From Rhodococcus koreensis (GTDB lineage Bacteria > Actinomycetota > Actinomycetes > Mycobacteriales > Mycobacteriaceae), in contig NZ_FNSV01000005.1 of NCBI RefSeq assembly GCF_900105905.1, positions 2,852,001 through 2,916,000 on the forward strand: a stretch of 64,000 nucleotides of DNA, read 5' to 3'. This document shows, one piece after another, positions 1 to 8,001 of this stretch; position 1 is the first letter of the stretch, and each line of letters opens with the position of its first letter. The position numbers and the translations under genes were made by a program. Under the pieces are notes generated by a model, which did not search any database, was not told the origin of the DNA, and saw only the letters and a list, made by a program, of their open reading frames with translations.

Positions 1-1
1 C

Positions 2-415
2 TTCTACCAGCAGGGAGCCACCTTCGGCACCACCCTGCAGGTGCCGAAGGAGATGTGGCCCGACACCCGCGCCGCCTTCGAGGAGTACTGGAACAAAGCC
101 CTCGCCGACGTGTCGATCGACGACACCATCCGCGAATACCTGGTCTCCGTCGCCAAGGTCGAATTCATGCCCGCCGTCGTGTCCCGACTCTTCGGCCGGC
201 TCAACCTGTTCTTCACCACCGGCTTCCTGCCACCACTCTTCCGCGACCAGATGCACCTCACCTGGACCGCCAAGGATCAGCGACGCTTCGACCGGACCAT
301 GAGCACCATCGGCGCCATCAGCCGACGCATCCCCGTCACCATCCGCGAACTCCCCTACATCCTGCTCATGCGCGACCTCCGACGCAGACTGCGGACCGGC
401 AAACCCCTCGTATGA
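2..415 (+). CDS. MpaB/DUF2236-type oxygenase, 3' part only
   Basis: This is the C-terminal 137 residues of a protein whose 5' end lies left of the window; the frame is open from base 2 to a TGA at 413-415. The segment EMWPDTRAAFEEYW, followed by a helical stretch with FMPAVVSRLFGRLN and a conserved DQMHLTW, resembles the C-terminal half of the MpaB / DUF2236 (latex-clearing-protein-like) family, common in many copies in Nocardiaceae and mycobacteria. Family members are heme- or metal-containing proteins annotated as oxygenases, and the true substrate is usually unknown. The catalytic histidine region is outside the window, so activity cannot be judged. An internal GTG at 41 is not the start, because the family match continues upstream of it. 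Confidence 0.7.
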   Translation, partial: FYQQGATFGTTLQVPKEMWPDTRAAFEEYWNKALADVSIDDTIREYLVSVAKVEFMPAVVSRLFGRLNLFFTTGFLPPLFRDQMHLTWTAKDQRRFDRTMSTIGAISRRIPVTIRELPYILLMRDLRRRLRTGKPLV

Positions 416-511
416 CACTCCGCGCGTGTGCCCGCGTAGTCCGGATCACCATCTGATAATGTTGCCGCCGCAAGGTGTTGGGCCTGCCTACGGGCGCCCA
501 ATATCGTGCGC

Positions 512-585
512 GCCGATGTAGTTCAATGGCAGAACATCAGCTTCCCAAGCTGAATACGCGGGTTCGATTCCCGTCATCGGCTCCA
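512..585 (+). tRNA. tRNA-Gly (anticodon CCC)
   Basis: A complete cloverleaf can be folded by eye. The acceptor stem GCCGATG (512-518) pairs perfectly with CATCGGC (575-581). The anticodon stem TCAGC/GCTGA encloses loop TTCCCAA with anticodon CCC, which reads glycine GGG codons. The T arm is GCGGG-TTCGATT-CCCGT. A genomically encoded CCA follows the discriminator T at 583-585. It sits alone in a non-coding stretch between the oxygenase fragment and the PIN gene. tRNA genes are frequent integration targets and the DNA downstream is partly decayed, but no direct repeat of the tRNA 3' end was found in the window. Confidence 0.95.
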
Positions 586-792
586 CCATCCACAACCCAA
601 CCAACCATTCCATCCACCACCATCCTTCACCCCGAAGACGAAGAAGGTGGTCGGGGGCAGCATGCGCCAGGCGGCCCTGCTCGGGCACGAAGAAACCGGC
701 ACTGATCACCTCCTCCTGGCCGTCCGCCAACCGCAGGTGACCTCAGACGACAAACCACACTATGCAGAGTTACGCGCGGTTCCCTACCTTGC

Positions 793-1344
793 TCAGCGAC
801 GGAGCGCGGCCGCGGAAATAGGAAGCCCCGCCGCCGCAAGGCGGTCACACACATCAGCCGGGGTCCCGGGTGGATTGCGCCAGGCCGCGGCAGTCGCACT
901 GATCGCCTGATGGACCCGTACCCCGTCGAGGTGGAACAGATCCATCACGAACTCGTCCGGATGCTTGGCCTCGACGCCGAACTGCGCCAGATCCGAGTCG
1001 GGGAAGTCCCGCAGGTTTGCTGTGACGATGATCTGGGCGCCGGCGCGGATCGCCGCGGCCAGCACATGCCGGTCGTCCTCATCCGGCAGCGTGAGTGCGG
1101 GGATAAGTGCCTCGTAGCCGGTGACCAGACAGTCCGGTACTGCCCGGTTCATCAGCTCCCGCAGCTTCGTCAACGTCGCTGCCGGGATGTCCGGGCGATC
1201 CTCCGCCAAGTTCTCGAATGTCTCGTCGAGGATGCGATCCGTCCACCGGGCATGTACCAGGCCGGTCTGCGCGAGCCGGATCAGCACGTCGCGTAAAACA
1301 TTTGGGTACAGCACATTCGCGTCGTACAGCACGGTGAAGGTCAC
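793..1344 (-). CDS. PIN-domain ribonuclease, VapC-like toxin candidate
   Basis: A 183-residue PIN-domain protein. Acidic residues expected for metal-dependent RNase activity are visible: D8 in LYDANVLYP, E41 in ILDETFENL, D90/D91 in DEDDRHVLAAA, and the T108/N110 plus DF113 end of the fold in IVTANLRDF. It is longer than a classical VapC (about 130 residues), with an extra C-terminal helical region. The start is a GTG one base after the stop of the upstream gene, so the two are translationally coupled. The neighbour is an HTH protein rather than a usual small VapB, a pairing found in actinobacterial PIN/excisionase-HTH modules. Toxicity is inferred; a DNA or RNA maintenance role is also possible. 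Confidence 0.75.
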   Translation of the reverse strand: MTFTVLYDANVLYPNVLRDVLIRLAQTGLVHARWTDRILDETFENLAEDRPDIPAATLTKLRELMNRAVPDCLVTGYEALIPALTLPDEDDRHVLAAAIRAGAQIIVTANLRDFPDSDLAQFGVEAKHPDEFVMDLFHLDGVRVHQAISATAAAWRNPPGTPADVCDRLAAAGLPISAAALRR

Positions 1345-1345
1345 G

Positions 1346-1783
1346 TCAGTACAGCCCGAGGTCTTCCGTCAGGGCCGCCAACTCGTCCGCGGCGGCACGC
1401 GAGGTCCCCAGCTGCGTCCGCTGGTAGGCAAGCAGAGAGGATGCCAGGATCCGGCGATGGCGGCCGACCATCCGGTACTCGATGTTCCCCTCGTCGAGGA
1501 GCTTGATCACATGCGGCCGCGAGACATTGAGCATCTGCGCGGCCTGCTGGGTCGTCAGCTCCGCGTGCGCCGGGACGACGGTGACCCCCTGCCCGGCAGC
1601 CATATTCGCCAAGACCTCACGGATCAGATCGAGCGCTGCACGAGGAAGATGCACCGACTCCGAAGTTCCGGCCACGGTCACATCGAGGGTCTCCCCCGCC
1701 GGATCGACATCACGAAGCAACTGCAGTGCCTGGCGGGCCTGCTCCTGTTCGACAACGGTCGGCTGCTCATGTGCTGCGGACAT
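1346..1783 (-). CDS. HTH (excisionase-family) protein, probable PIN partner/antitoxin
   Basis: 145 residues. The C-terminal half (about 77-112) is an excisionase/MerR-like helix-turn-helix: LTTQQAAQMLNVSRPHVIKLL then a wing ending MVGRHRRI. The N-terminal 75 residues have no recognised domain and could neutralise the partner. The start at 1783 is fixed by a strong AGGAG Shine-Dalgarno (1791-1795 on the complementary strand) with 7 bases between; the frame runs further upstream but without such a site. The stop lies one base before the GTG of the PIN gene. By analogy with toxin-antitoxin operons this protein would both bind the toxin and repress the promoter. That role is inference. Confidence 0.7.
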   Translation of the reverse strand: MSAAHEQPTVVEQEQARQALQLLRDVDPAGETLDVTVAGTSESVHLPRAALDLIREVLANMAAGQGVTVVPAHAELTTQQAAQMLNVSRPHVIKLLDEGNIEYRMVGRHRRILASSLLAYQRTQLGTSRAAADELAALTEDLGLY

Positions 1784-1811
1784 CACACACCTCCTAAACG
1801 AAATATACGCA

Positions 1812-2249
1812 TCAAACGAAATAACCGCAACGGCGGCCGGGCACCGTCGGCGATACCGCCCCTTCCTCCAGGATCGCCCCACGAGGATGCTTGGTCGTCT
1901 CCGCCGCATCCGGGCCCGGGCTACCGGCCACATCGTGCAACGCGATGATCGGATCGACACGCGCCGTCGGTTGCGCCGCGGCCGCGGCACAACCGGAGTC
2001 CACGCTGTTGATAACGGTGCCGGAGGACCGGACCGGATTGCCGTTGCAGGAGCCCCACTCTCCTACCATCCCTGCTTGGCCACGCTGATCACTGTTGTCG
2101 ACGGCGACCTCGGTCAGATCGCCGTCCTCGAGCTCCTGCAACGGGGTTCGGCCGTCGAGGATGTCGGACGGGGTGCGCCACCAGGACGTGACTCCTTTGG
2201 CCCGCGACACCCAGTCCTCTGCCCGCGAAGATCTCGTCGTCAGCGGCAC
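1812..2249 (-). pseudogene. possible decayed DNA-binding protein fragment
   Basis: A minus-strand reading frame contains a stretch of protein-like sequence (WWRTPSDILDGRTPLQELEDG and about 20 following residues, at roughly 2090-2200) reminiscent of the C-terminal region of small regulators of the DUF2384/antitoxin type. The rest of the frame is low-complexity, and there is no convincing start or ribosome-binding site. I read it as a remnant, not a gene. Confidence 0.25.
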
Positions 2250-2444
2250 CAGGATTGTTCATCCACAATCAACACCGACCAGGACGGAACATCCCATATC
2301 GCAGCGGATGCAGCGGCCTTTGTGTCAGGGATGTCAGAAGCACAGTGGGCCGTGCGTGCAGCACACGCACCGACCAAGCGCACCGCCGAGCCCACTATGC
2401 GGCGAAGGTCCCCATCCGACAGGCAGGTTCACACAACGCAGTCC

Positions 2445-2745
2445 ATTCACCACGATCGGCTCACCGAGTTGGAGCTGGCATCCGGCCTTCTCTACGAGGC
2501 ACGCCTCGACAACCGGGTACTGCCGGAGCTGCCGATCGCGTGTCGACCGCGCACCCTCGAGGAGGGGTACGCCGTCTCGGATCTCCTGGCTCGCAAGCTC
2601 GGCTGGCCGATCACCGGCTGGTTCTGCGGGCCACGAACCCCGAGATCCAACGGCTCCGGACCATACGGTTCTGCCTATATCCACAGGTCAAGCCGCACAG
2701 CGTTCTCCCACGACGCCACATCACCGATCGCAACGACAGGCGCGG
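2445..2745 (+). pseudogene. 2-keto-4-pentenoate hydratase (MhpD-type) remnant
   Basis: The frame beginning near 2445 reads LTELELASGLLYEARLDNR, then RTLEEGYAVSDLLARKLGWPITGW, typical of the N-terminal third of 2-keto-4-pentenoate hydratases (FAH superfamily, last steps of meta-cleavage and related pathways). At about 2628-2632 the frame shifts: TNPEIQRL continues in the next frame, and GPYGSAYI-like sequence returns in the first frame at about 2655. The C-terminal two thirds of the family, including the metal-binding E-x-E region, is missing. The gene is therefore broken by at least two frameshifts and truncated. Confidence 0.6.
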
Positions 2746-3494
2746 TGCGTCGGCGCACGCGACCGGCGCTTACTCGTCGGCGCCCACCTGGTCCGGTTCG
2801 GTGTCTCAGTCATTCACCCCACGAACGCTCGATGATCCGACCGAAATCCTCCCGAGGATCAAGCGTGTCTTTGCCAGCAATGCGATATTGGCCCCGTCTC
2901 GGACGCCGCGAGGCGCGATAGCTGGACCGATCCCGCGACAGCCACCGGACATGATCAAGGTCTTGCCGGAAAGATTCGAACCTCACAGAAGTCTCCTTCG
3001 ATATGGGGACTCCCATCACACCGTGTCGACTACCGGAAAACCATGACGCAATTCGACTCGAAGACATAGGAATATCGATCGATCGCCATGCACCTTTCAA
3101 CAGGGGCACGGTGGAACGGGACCGAGTCGACGGCCACCACGTTGCCTGCGAACTGGCTGTCGCGGCGCACGATGTCGGTCTCGACCGGGCTGTCACTGCG
3201 CATGATGGTCACCGGTCGGGGTCTCGGCGGCCGGATGCGGTCGGCGGAGCCACGCCGACTTGTAGCGCAGCATCCGGGTGGGGATCCGTGGGTGCATCGG
3301 CGGGTAGAGCAGGCTCAGAGTCGAGGGTGAAGTAGCTGCGCAGCAGGCGGAGGCACAGGTAGGCGGGAATGTACTTCACCGAACTGACGGCGACCGGCGG
3401 GTCTGGCCCGCTCCGACCCGCATTCGTTCGGACTATGCTCGGATCATGGTCACGGCGGGCAGCCGTGCCCCGATATGTGTACCGAGGCGATCGG
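2746..3494. other. no intact gene; decayed sequence before pknK
   Basis: About 750 bases without a gene I can support. Short minus-strand stretches look protein-like (around 3140-3212 and 3250-3370, for example SDSPVETDIVRRDSQFAGN and AYLCLRLLRSYFTLD) but lie in different frames, cannot be joined without frameshifts, and could not be assigned to a family. I consider this stretch degraded coding DNA plus the pknK promoter region. Confidence 0.4.
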
Positions 3495-6400
3495 ATGGTT
3501 CACGGCGACCCGCTATCGACACAGCGTGATCTACACGCGGGTATACCGGCGGAGCTGACAGCCGCAGGGTTCGAAGGTCCGCAGGAGATCGGACGCGGCG
3601 GCTTCGGCGTCGTGTACCGCTGTGTGCAGCGCGCACTGGATCGAACAGTGGCGGTGAAGGTCCTGACCGCGAACCTCGATCCGGACAATCTCGCGCGATT
3701 CGTCCGTGAGCAAGTCGCGATGGGGAAACTCTCCGGACATCCGCACATCGTGAGTATCTTTCAGGTCGGCGCGACCGCGGGCGGGCGGCCGTACATCGTG
3801 ATGCAGTACCACCCGCACGGTTCCCTGGACGCCAAGATCCAGAACAGCGGCCCCATCGACTGGCGGGACGTCCTGCATGTGGGTGTGAAGATGGCCGGTG
3901 CCCTGGAGACCGCGCACCAGCGCGGGACCCTGCACCGCGACGTCAAGCCCGCGAACATCCTGCTCACCGAGTACGGCGAGCCGCAGCTCACCGACTTCGG
4001 CATCGCCCGGATCAGCGGCGGCTTCGAAACCACCAGCGGGGCGATCACAGGGTCCCCTGCCTATACCGCCCCCGAGGTTCTGCAAGGTCAACCATCAGCC
4101 GCGACCTCGGACGTGTACAGCCTGGCGGCGACCCTGTTCTGCGCCGGTACCGGGCATGCTCTCTATGAGCGCCGCAAGGGCGAGCAGGCGGTCGTCCAAT
4201 TCCTTCGGATCACCAAGCATCCCATGCCGGACCTGCACGATTCGGGTCTGCCGACCGACGTCGGCGAGGTGATCGAGCAAGCGATGTCCCGCGACCCGCG
4301 GGACCGCCCGGCGACGGCGGCAGAGTTCGGCGAACTGCTGCGCGCGGTACAGCGCCGGCACGGCATTGCGGTCGACGACATACCGGTTCCCCTTCCGGCC
4401 CCGGAAGGGCACAGTGTCTCCGGGTCCACCACCGGGTCGCTGCGGCGCCACTACCCGCCGCGGTCGCTGACCCCGCCGGCCCCGGCCACCAGATTCCGCC
4501 CGCCCTCGCCGGCCCGGGCGCTGGTGCGACGGGACCGGTTGATCGAAACACTGCGCGCCGGGCGGTCCCGGAAGCTGACCGTGATCCACGGACCCACCGG
4601 ATTCGGCAAGAGCACTCTCGCCGCGCAGTGGTGCGAGGTGCTGACTGCCGAAGGCGTCGCCGTCGCGTGGCTGACCGTCGACAACGACGACAACAACCTC
4701 GTCTGGTTCCTGTCCCATCTGATCGAAGCCATTCGTGCCGTCAATCCCGCGCTGGCCACCGAATTGAACGACGTGCTCGAGGAGCGTGGGGACGAGTCCG
4801 AGCGGTACGTGCTCACCTCGCTGATCAACGAGATCCACCAGAGCGGCGAACCGATGATGCTGGTCATCGACGACTGGCACGTGGTCAGTGCGAAGCCCAC
4901 GATCAAGGCGCTGCGCTACTTACTGGACAATTTGTGCCCCACGCTGAAGGTCGTGGTCACCAGTCGCAGCCAAAGCGGGTTGTCGATGAGCCGCATGCGG
5001 ATGCAGGACGAACTCGTCGAAATCGATTCCACAGCAATGCGATTCGATACCGACGAGTCGGAGCACTTCCTGGTCGGGTTGCGCGGGTTGGCACTCGAAC
5101 ACAGTGATGTCGAGGACCTCACCACCTCCACCGACGGCTGGGTGGCGGCGTTGCAACTCGCGTCGTTGTCGCTAAGGGGTTGCGACGACCCGTCCCAGTT
5201 GATCAGTTCCATGACCGGTGGCCACCACGCGATCAGTGAGTTTCTCGCCGAGAACGTGCTCGACACACTGGAACCGTCGATGCTCGACTTCCTGATGGCC
5301 ACCTCGATTCCCGACCGCATCTGCGGGGATCTCGCGGCCGCGCTGTCCGGGGTGTCTCACGGACTGGAGATGCTCGAGGAGGTCGAAGAGCGCGATCTGT
5401 TCCTGAACCGCATCGACGAACAGTGGTTCGGCTACCACCACCTGTTCGCGGAGTTCCTCCGGAACCGGTTGGAGCGGAATCAGCCGGATCGGGTGGCAGG
5501 GCTGCACCGCATCGCCTCGGGGTGGTTCGCCGAGCATCGATTGGTCAGTGACGCAATCGATCATGCGCTCGCCGCCGGCGACGAGCAGCGGGCGGTCGAG
5601 ATAATCGAGAACGACGGCCTCTACATGTTCGCGCATTCACAGATGTCGACCCTGATCGGCTGGGTCGGCAAATTGCCGCCGACGATCGTGCAGACCCATC
5701 CGCGCCTGCAACTCGCACTGGCCTGGGCGAACATCCTGTTGCACCGCGCCGAAGCCACCAGCCAGGCGCTGACACTGGTGGAATCCACAGTCGAGGATTC
5801 CGGTCTCAGTCCAGATGAGATCGCCGACGTGCGCGCCGAGGCGGACGTCGTGCGAGCCCTGATGGCGCTGCGCGCCGACCACCTCGAGGGCATCGACGAA
5901 CACGTTGCGCCGTGCCTGGCCCGAGCGGACACCGTCCGCCCCTTCGTGATCGGCAAGGCAGCCAACCTGGCCACCTTTGCCGCCGCCTACCGGTGCGACC
6001 TCGACGAGGTCAGCCGCCTGCAGGACTGGGCATCGATCTATTTCGAACGCGGCCGGGATTCGTTCAATCCCATTCACGGGTTGTGCTTCACCGGGCTGGC
6101 GGACCGACTGCTGCTCGACCTTCGCGCGGCCGAGGAGTGCTTCCGCAAGGCCTTGAAGCTGGCAAAACAGTCCGGTGGAAGTCACTCGTACACCGCCCGA
6201 CTGGCGAGTTCGCTGCTCGGCGAGTCGCTCTACGACCGCGGGGAGCTCGACGAAGCCGAACGGCTCCTGGACGAGGGGTACAAGCTCGGACCCGAAGGCG
6301 GACCGGTCGATTTCAAGATCGCACGATACGTGTCCGGGGCCCGCGTCAAGGCGCTGCTGGGTGACCGGGACACCGCGATCCGCCGGCTCCACGAGGGTGC

Positions 6401-6953
6401 GGAAATCGCGCAGACGTTGTCGCTGACGCGTCTGCGCGCACTGGCCGAGAACGAGCGGATCCGGTTGGGTCTACCTCCGCATCCGGATTTCGGCGCAGTG
6501 CCGATGGTGTCCTACGACACTCGTCGACGCCCCATCGACGCGATCGACGAGATCACCGTCCAGCACGAGGAGGCGTCGACGATCCGAACACTGCTCGCCG
6601 AACAGGACCCGGGAAAAGTGGACCTCGCCTGCCGGTGGGCACAGGAATGGGTCGATCGGCTGGCCGAACGGCACCGGCCGCAGGCGCTGCTGCGGGCAAG
6701 GCGGCTGCTGGTTTCCTGCCTGGCCGCGGCCGGGCGGACCGACGAGGCCAAGACGGTGCTGGCGCCGATTGCCGCCCAGTGCGCCCACCTCGGATCGTTC
6801 CGCTACCTCCTCGACGGCGGACCATACGTGGCAGCCACGCTCACGGGCCTGCACACAGATCAGCAGAACGGGCACTGGCACCCCGAATGGACGGAGGTAC
6901 CCGCGGACTTCCTCACCAGGTTGGTCCGGGCCGAGGTAGTGCACACGATCTGA
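3495..6953 (+). CDS. pknK: PknK: Ser/Thr protein kinase fused to MalT-like NTPase/TPR regulator
   Basis: 1152 residues. Residues about 25-290 are a Hanks-type kinase: glycine loop GRGGFGVVY, ATP-binding K55 in VAVK, catalytic D149 in HRDVKPAN, D167 of DFG, and an APE-like APEVL. A Pro-rich linker leads to a STAND/MalT-like NTPase with Walker A GPTGFGKST (about 364-372) and Walker B-like MLVIDDWH, then a long helical TPR region. Order and length match mycobacterial PknK (about 1110 residues), which couples kinase signalling to transcription and translation control. ATG 3495 is chosen because it aligns with the PknK N-terminus; the frame extends to 3369 without family similarity. No C-terminal LuxR HTH is seen, as in PknK. 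It stands alone between decayed DNA and the small genes at 7.1-7.8 kb. Confidence 0.9.
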   Translation: MVHGDPLSTQRDLHAGIPAELTAAGFEGPQEIGRGGFGVVYRCVQRALDRTVAVKVLTANLDPDNLARFVREQVAMGKLSGHPHIVSIFQVGATAGGRPYIVMQYHPHGSLDAKIQNSGPIDWRDVLHVGVKMAGALETAHQRGTLHRDVKPANILLTEYGEPQLTDFGIARISGGFETTSGAITGSPAYTAPEVLQGQPSAATSDVYSLAATLFCAGTGHALYERRKGEQAVVQFLRITKHPMPDLHDSGLPTDVGEVIEQAMSRDPRDRPATAAEFGELLRAVQRRHGIAVDDIPVPLPAPEGHSVSGSTTGSLRRHYPPRSLTPPAPATRFRPPSPARALVRRDRLIETLRAGRSRKLTVIHGPTGFGKSTLAAQWCEVLTAEGVAVAWLTVDNDDNNLVWFLSHLIEAIRAVNPALATELNDVLEERGDESERYVLTSLINEIHQSGEPMMLVIDDWHVVSAKPTIKALRYLLDNLCPTLKVVVTSRSQSGLSMSRMRMQDELVEIDSTAMRFDTDESEHFLVGLRGLALEHSDVEDLTTSTDGWVAALQLASLSLRGCDDPSQLISSMTGGHHAISEFLAENVLDTLEPSMLDFLMATSIPDRICGDLAAALSGVSHGLEMLEEVEERDLFLNRIDEQWFGYHHLFAEFLRNRLERNQPDRVAGLHRIASGWFAEHRLVSDAIDHALAAGDEQRAVEIIENDGLYMFAHSQMSTLIGWVGKLPPTIVQTHPRLQLALAWANILLHRAEATSQALTLVESTVEDSGLSPDEIADVRAEADVVRALMALRADHLEGIDEHVAPCLARADTVRPFVIGKAANLATFAAAYRCDLDEVSRLQDWASIYFERGRDSFNPIHGLCFTGLADRLLLDLRAAEECFRKALKLAKQSGGSHSYTARLASSLLGESLYDRGELDEAERLLDEGYKLGPEGGPVDFKIARYVSGARVKALLGDRDTAIRRLHEGAEIAQTLSLTRLRALAENERIRLGLPPHPDFGAVPMVSYDTRRRPIDAIDEITVQHEEASTIRTLLAEQDPGKVDLACRWAQEWVDRLAERHRPQALLRARRLLVSCLAAAGRTDEAKTVLAPIAAQCAHLGSFRYLLDGGPYVAATLTGLHTDQQNGHWHPEWTEVPADFLTRLVRAEVVHTI

Positions 6954-7060
6954 TCGCGGTCGTACCGACGGAACTACTCGCCCGGGATGGAAGGCCGCCG
7001 GGCGCCGGTAGGCACCCACCGTGCACACTGTGACAGCAGGCAGGGCAGCCGCAGGTCGTA

Positions 7061-7345
7061 CTACGTCGCGTTCTCGCTCAACAAGCTCTCGAGGACGGAC
7101 GTCGCGTACACCCGGTCCGGTAACGCCCTTCTGCCCCTCTCGGCTCGAGTTCTGCGGTGCGATTGCGCGATGTCGCAGAGCCGTCGACGGTATTCCTCCA
7201 CGGCGAGACTGAACTTCACGCGAATCTGCTCCGCGCTCGGTCCGCCGATCGGCGCCCAGAGGATGGCGAAATCGAGGATGTCATCACTGGTGTAGGGCTG
7301 TGCGACCTGCATGCCTGTTCTCCGGTGTTCGGCGGCGGGAATCAC
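7061..7345 (-). CDS. small DUF3263-like protein, coupled downstream copy
   Basis: 94 residues. The core DDILDFAILWAPIGGPSAEQI and a following helix ending in EEYRRRLCDI match the pattern D-(I/M)-L-x-F-A-x-x-W-x-P-x-GG seen in two other proteins of this window. The layout resembles the DUF3263 family of small actinobacterial HTH-like proteins. The GTG start at 7345 overlaps the TGA of the upstream gene as GTGA, so the pair is translationally coupled. An internal ATG (MQVAQPYTS, 7312) is an alternative start. The function is unknown; DNA or RNA binding is plausible from the fold resemblance only. Confidence 0.65.
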   Translation of the reverse strand: MIPAAEHRRTGMQVAQPYTSDDILDFAILWAPIGGPSAEQIRVKFSLAVEEYRRRLCDIAQSHRRTRAERGRRALPDRVYATSVLESLLSENAT

Positions 7346-7782
7346 GGCGTGCCGCCCGGCAGCATGTGACTGTCAGAAGTCGTGGGAGCGTCGGAATCGG
7401 GACCTGTCACCGCCACCGCAGTCGACGGGAAGGCCTGCAGCAGTTGGTCCATTTCAGCTCTGTCACATGGTATCTCGCTGAGAATGTGCCAGAGTCTTTC
7501 GATGAACCGCCATGGGTGCATGCCAAATTTGATGAAGGTCTCGTCCTCCGGGACACCACCGAATGGCGCCCAGATGCGGGCGAACGCGAGGATGTCCTCT
7601 ACTTCTTTTGCCTGTTTGCTGAGCTGTTTCACACGTCGACGTTCGGCGTCCTGTCGTCGTTGCTTGCGCCGTCGACTGTAGTGCCGGATATCCGACTCCA
7701 CCGGATCGAAGCCGCTCGGTACCGTGCGGCCCGGTTGATCCGGGCTTCCCCCCAGGCGTGCCCCCTTGTTGGATGTAACCAT
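7342..7782 (-). CDS. DUF3263-like protein with basic N-terminal region
   Basis: 146 residues from ATG 7782. The first 35 residues are polar and probably disordered. A very basic helix follows (RRRKQRRQDAERRRVKQLSK), then the DUF3263-like core EDILAFARIWAPFGGVPED, FIKFGMHPWRFIERLWHIL and a variable Ser/Thr/Asp-rich tail. The frame is open to 8001, but the upstream part is low-complexity and only ATG 7782 has a plausible, weak, purine-rich site (AGAGAAA). Its TGA overlaps the GTG of the next small gene. The basic helix suggests nucleic-acid binding; the actual role is unknown. Confidence 0.65.
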   Translation of the reverse strand: MVTSNKGARLGGSPDQPGRTVPSGFDPVESDIRHYSRRRKQRRQDAERRRVKQLSKQAKEVEDILAFARIWAPFGGVPEDETFIKFGMHPWRFIERLWHILSEIPCDRAEMDQLLQAFPSTAVAVTGPDSDAPTTSDSHMLPGGTP

Positions 7783-8001
7783 TGGTTTCTCTGTTCGGAA
7801 GTGCGGGTTTGCGGTCGAGTGCCGGGCAAGCCAGGTTGATCGGCTCACGAGCCAGGCCGCAGGGTTGTTATGACTAGCGCCTCCGCGGACGTCCCGAGTT
7901 GGGTGTCGTGCGAGTTGCACTGGCTGTGCACCGTCATCGGGACGCGGGGTGAAAGCGCCGGCGAGCGGGGGTAGGCACCCGCCCACCGGCACGGTGTGCA
8001 T

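Noticed and set aside
512-3494. Genomic island integrated at tRNA-Gly
   Set aside because: No integrase and no repeat of the tRNA 3' end was found within the window.
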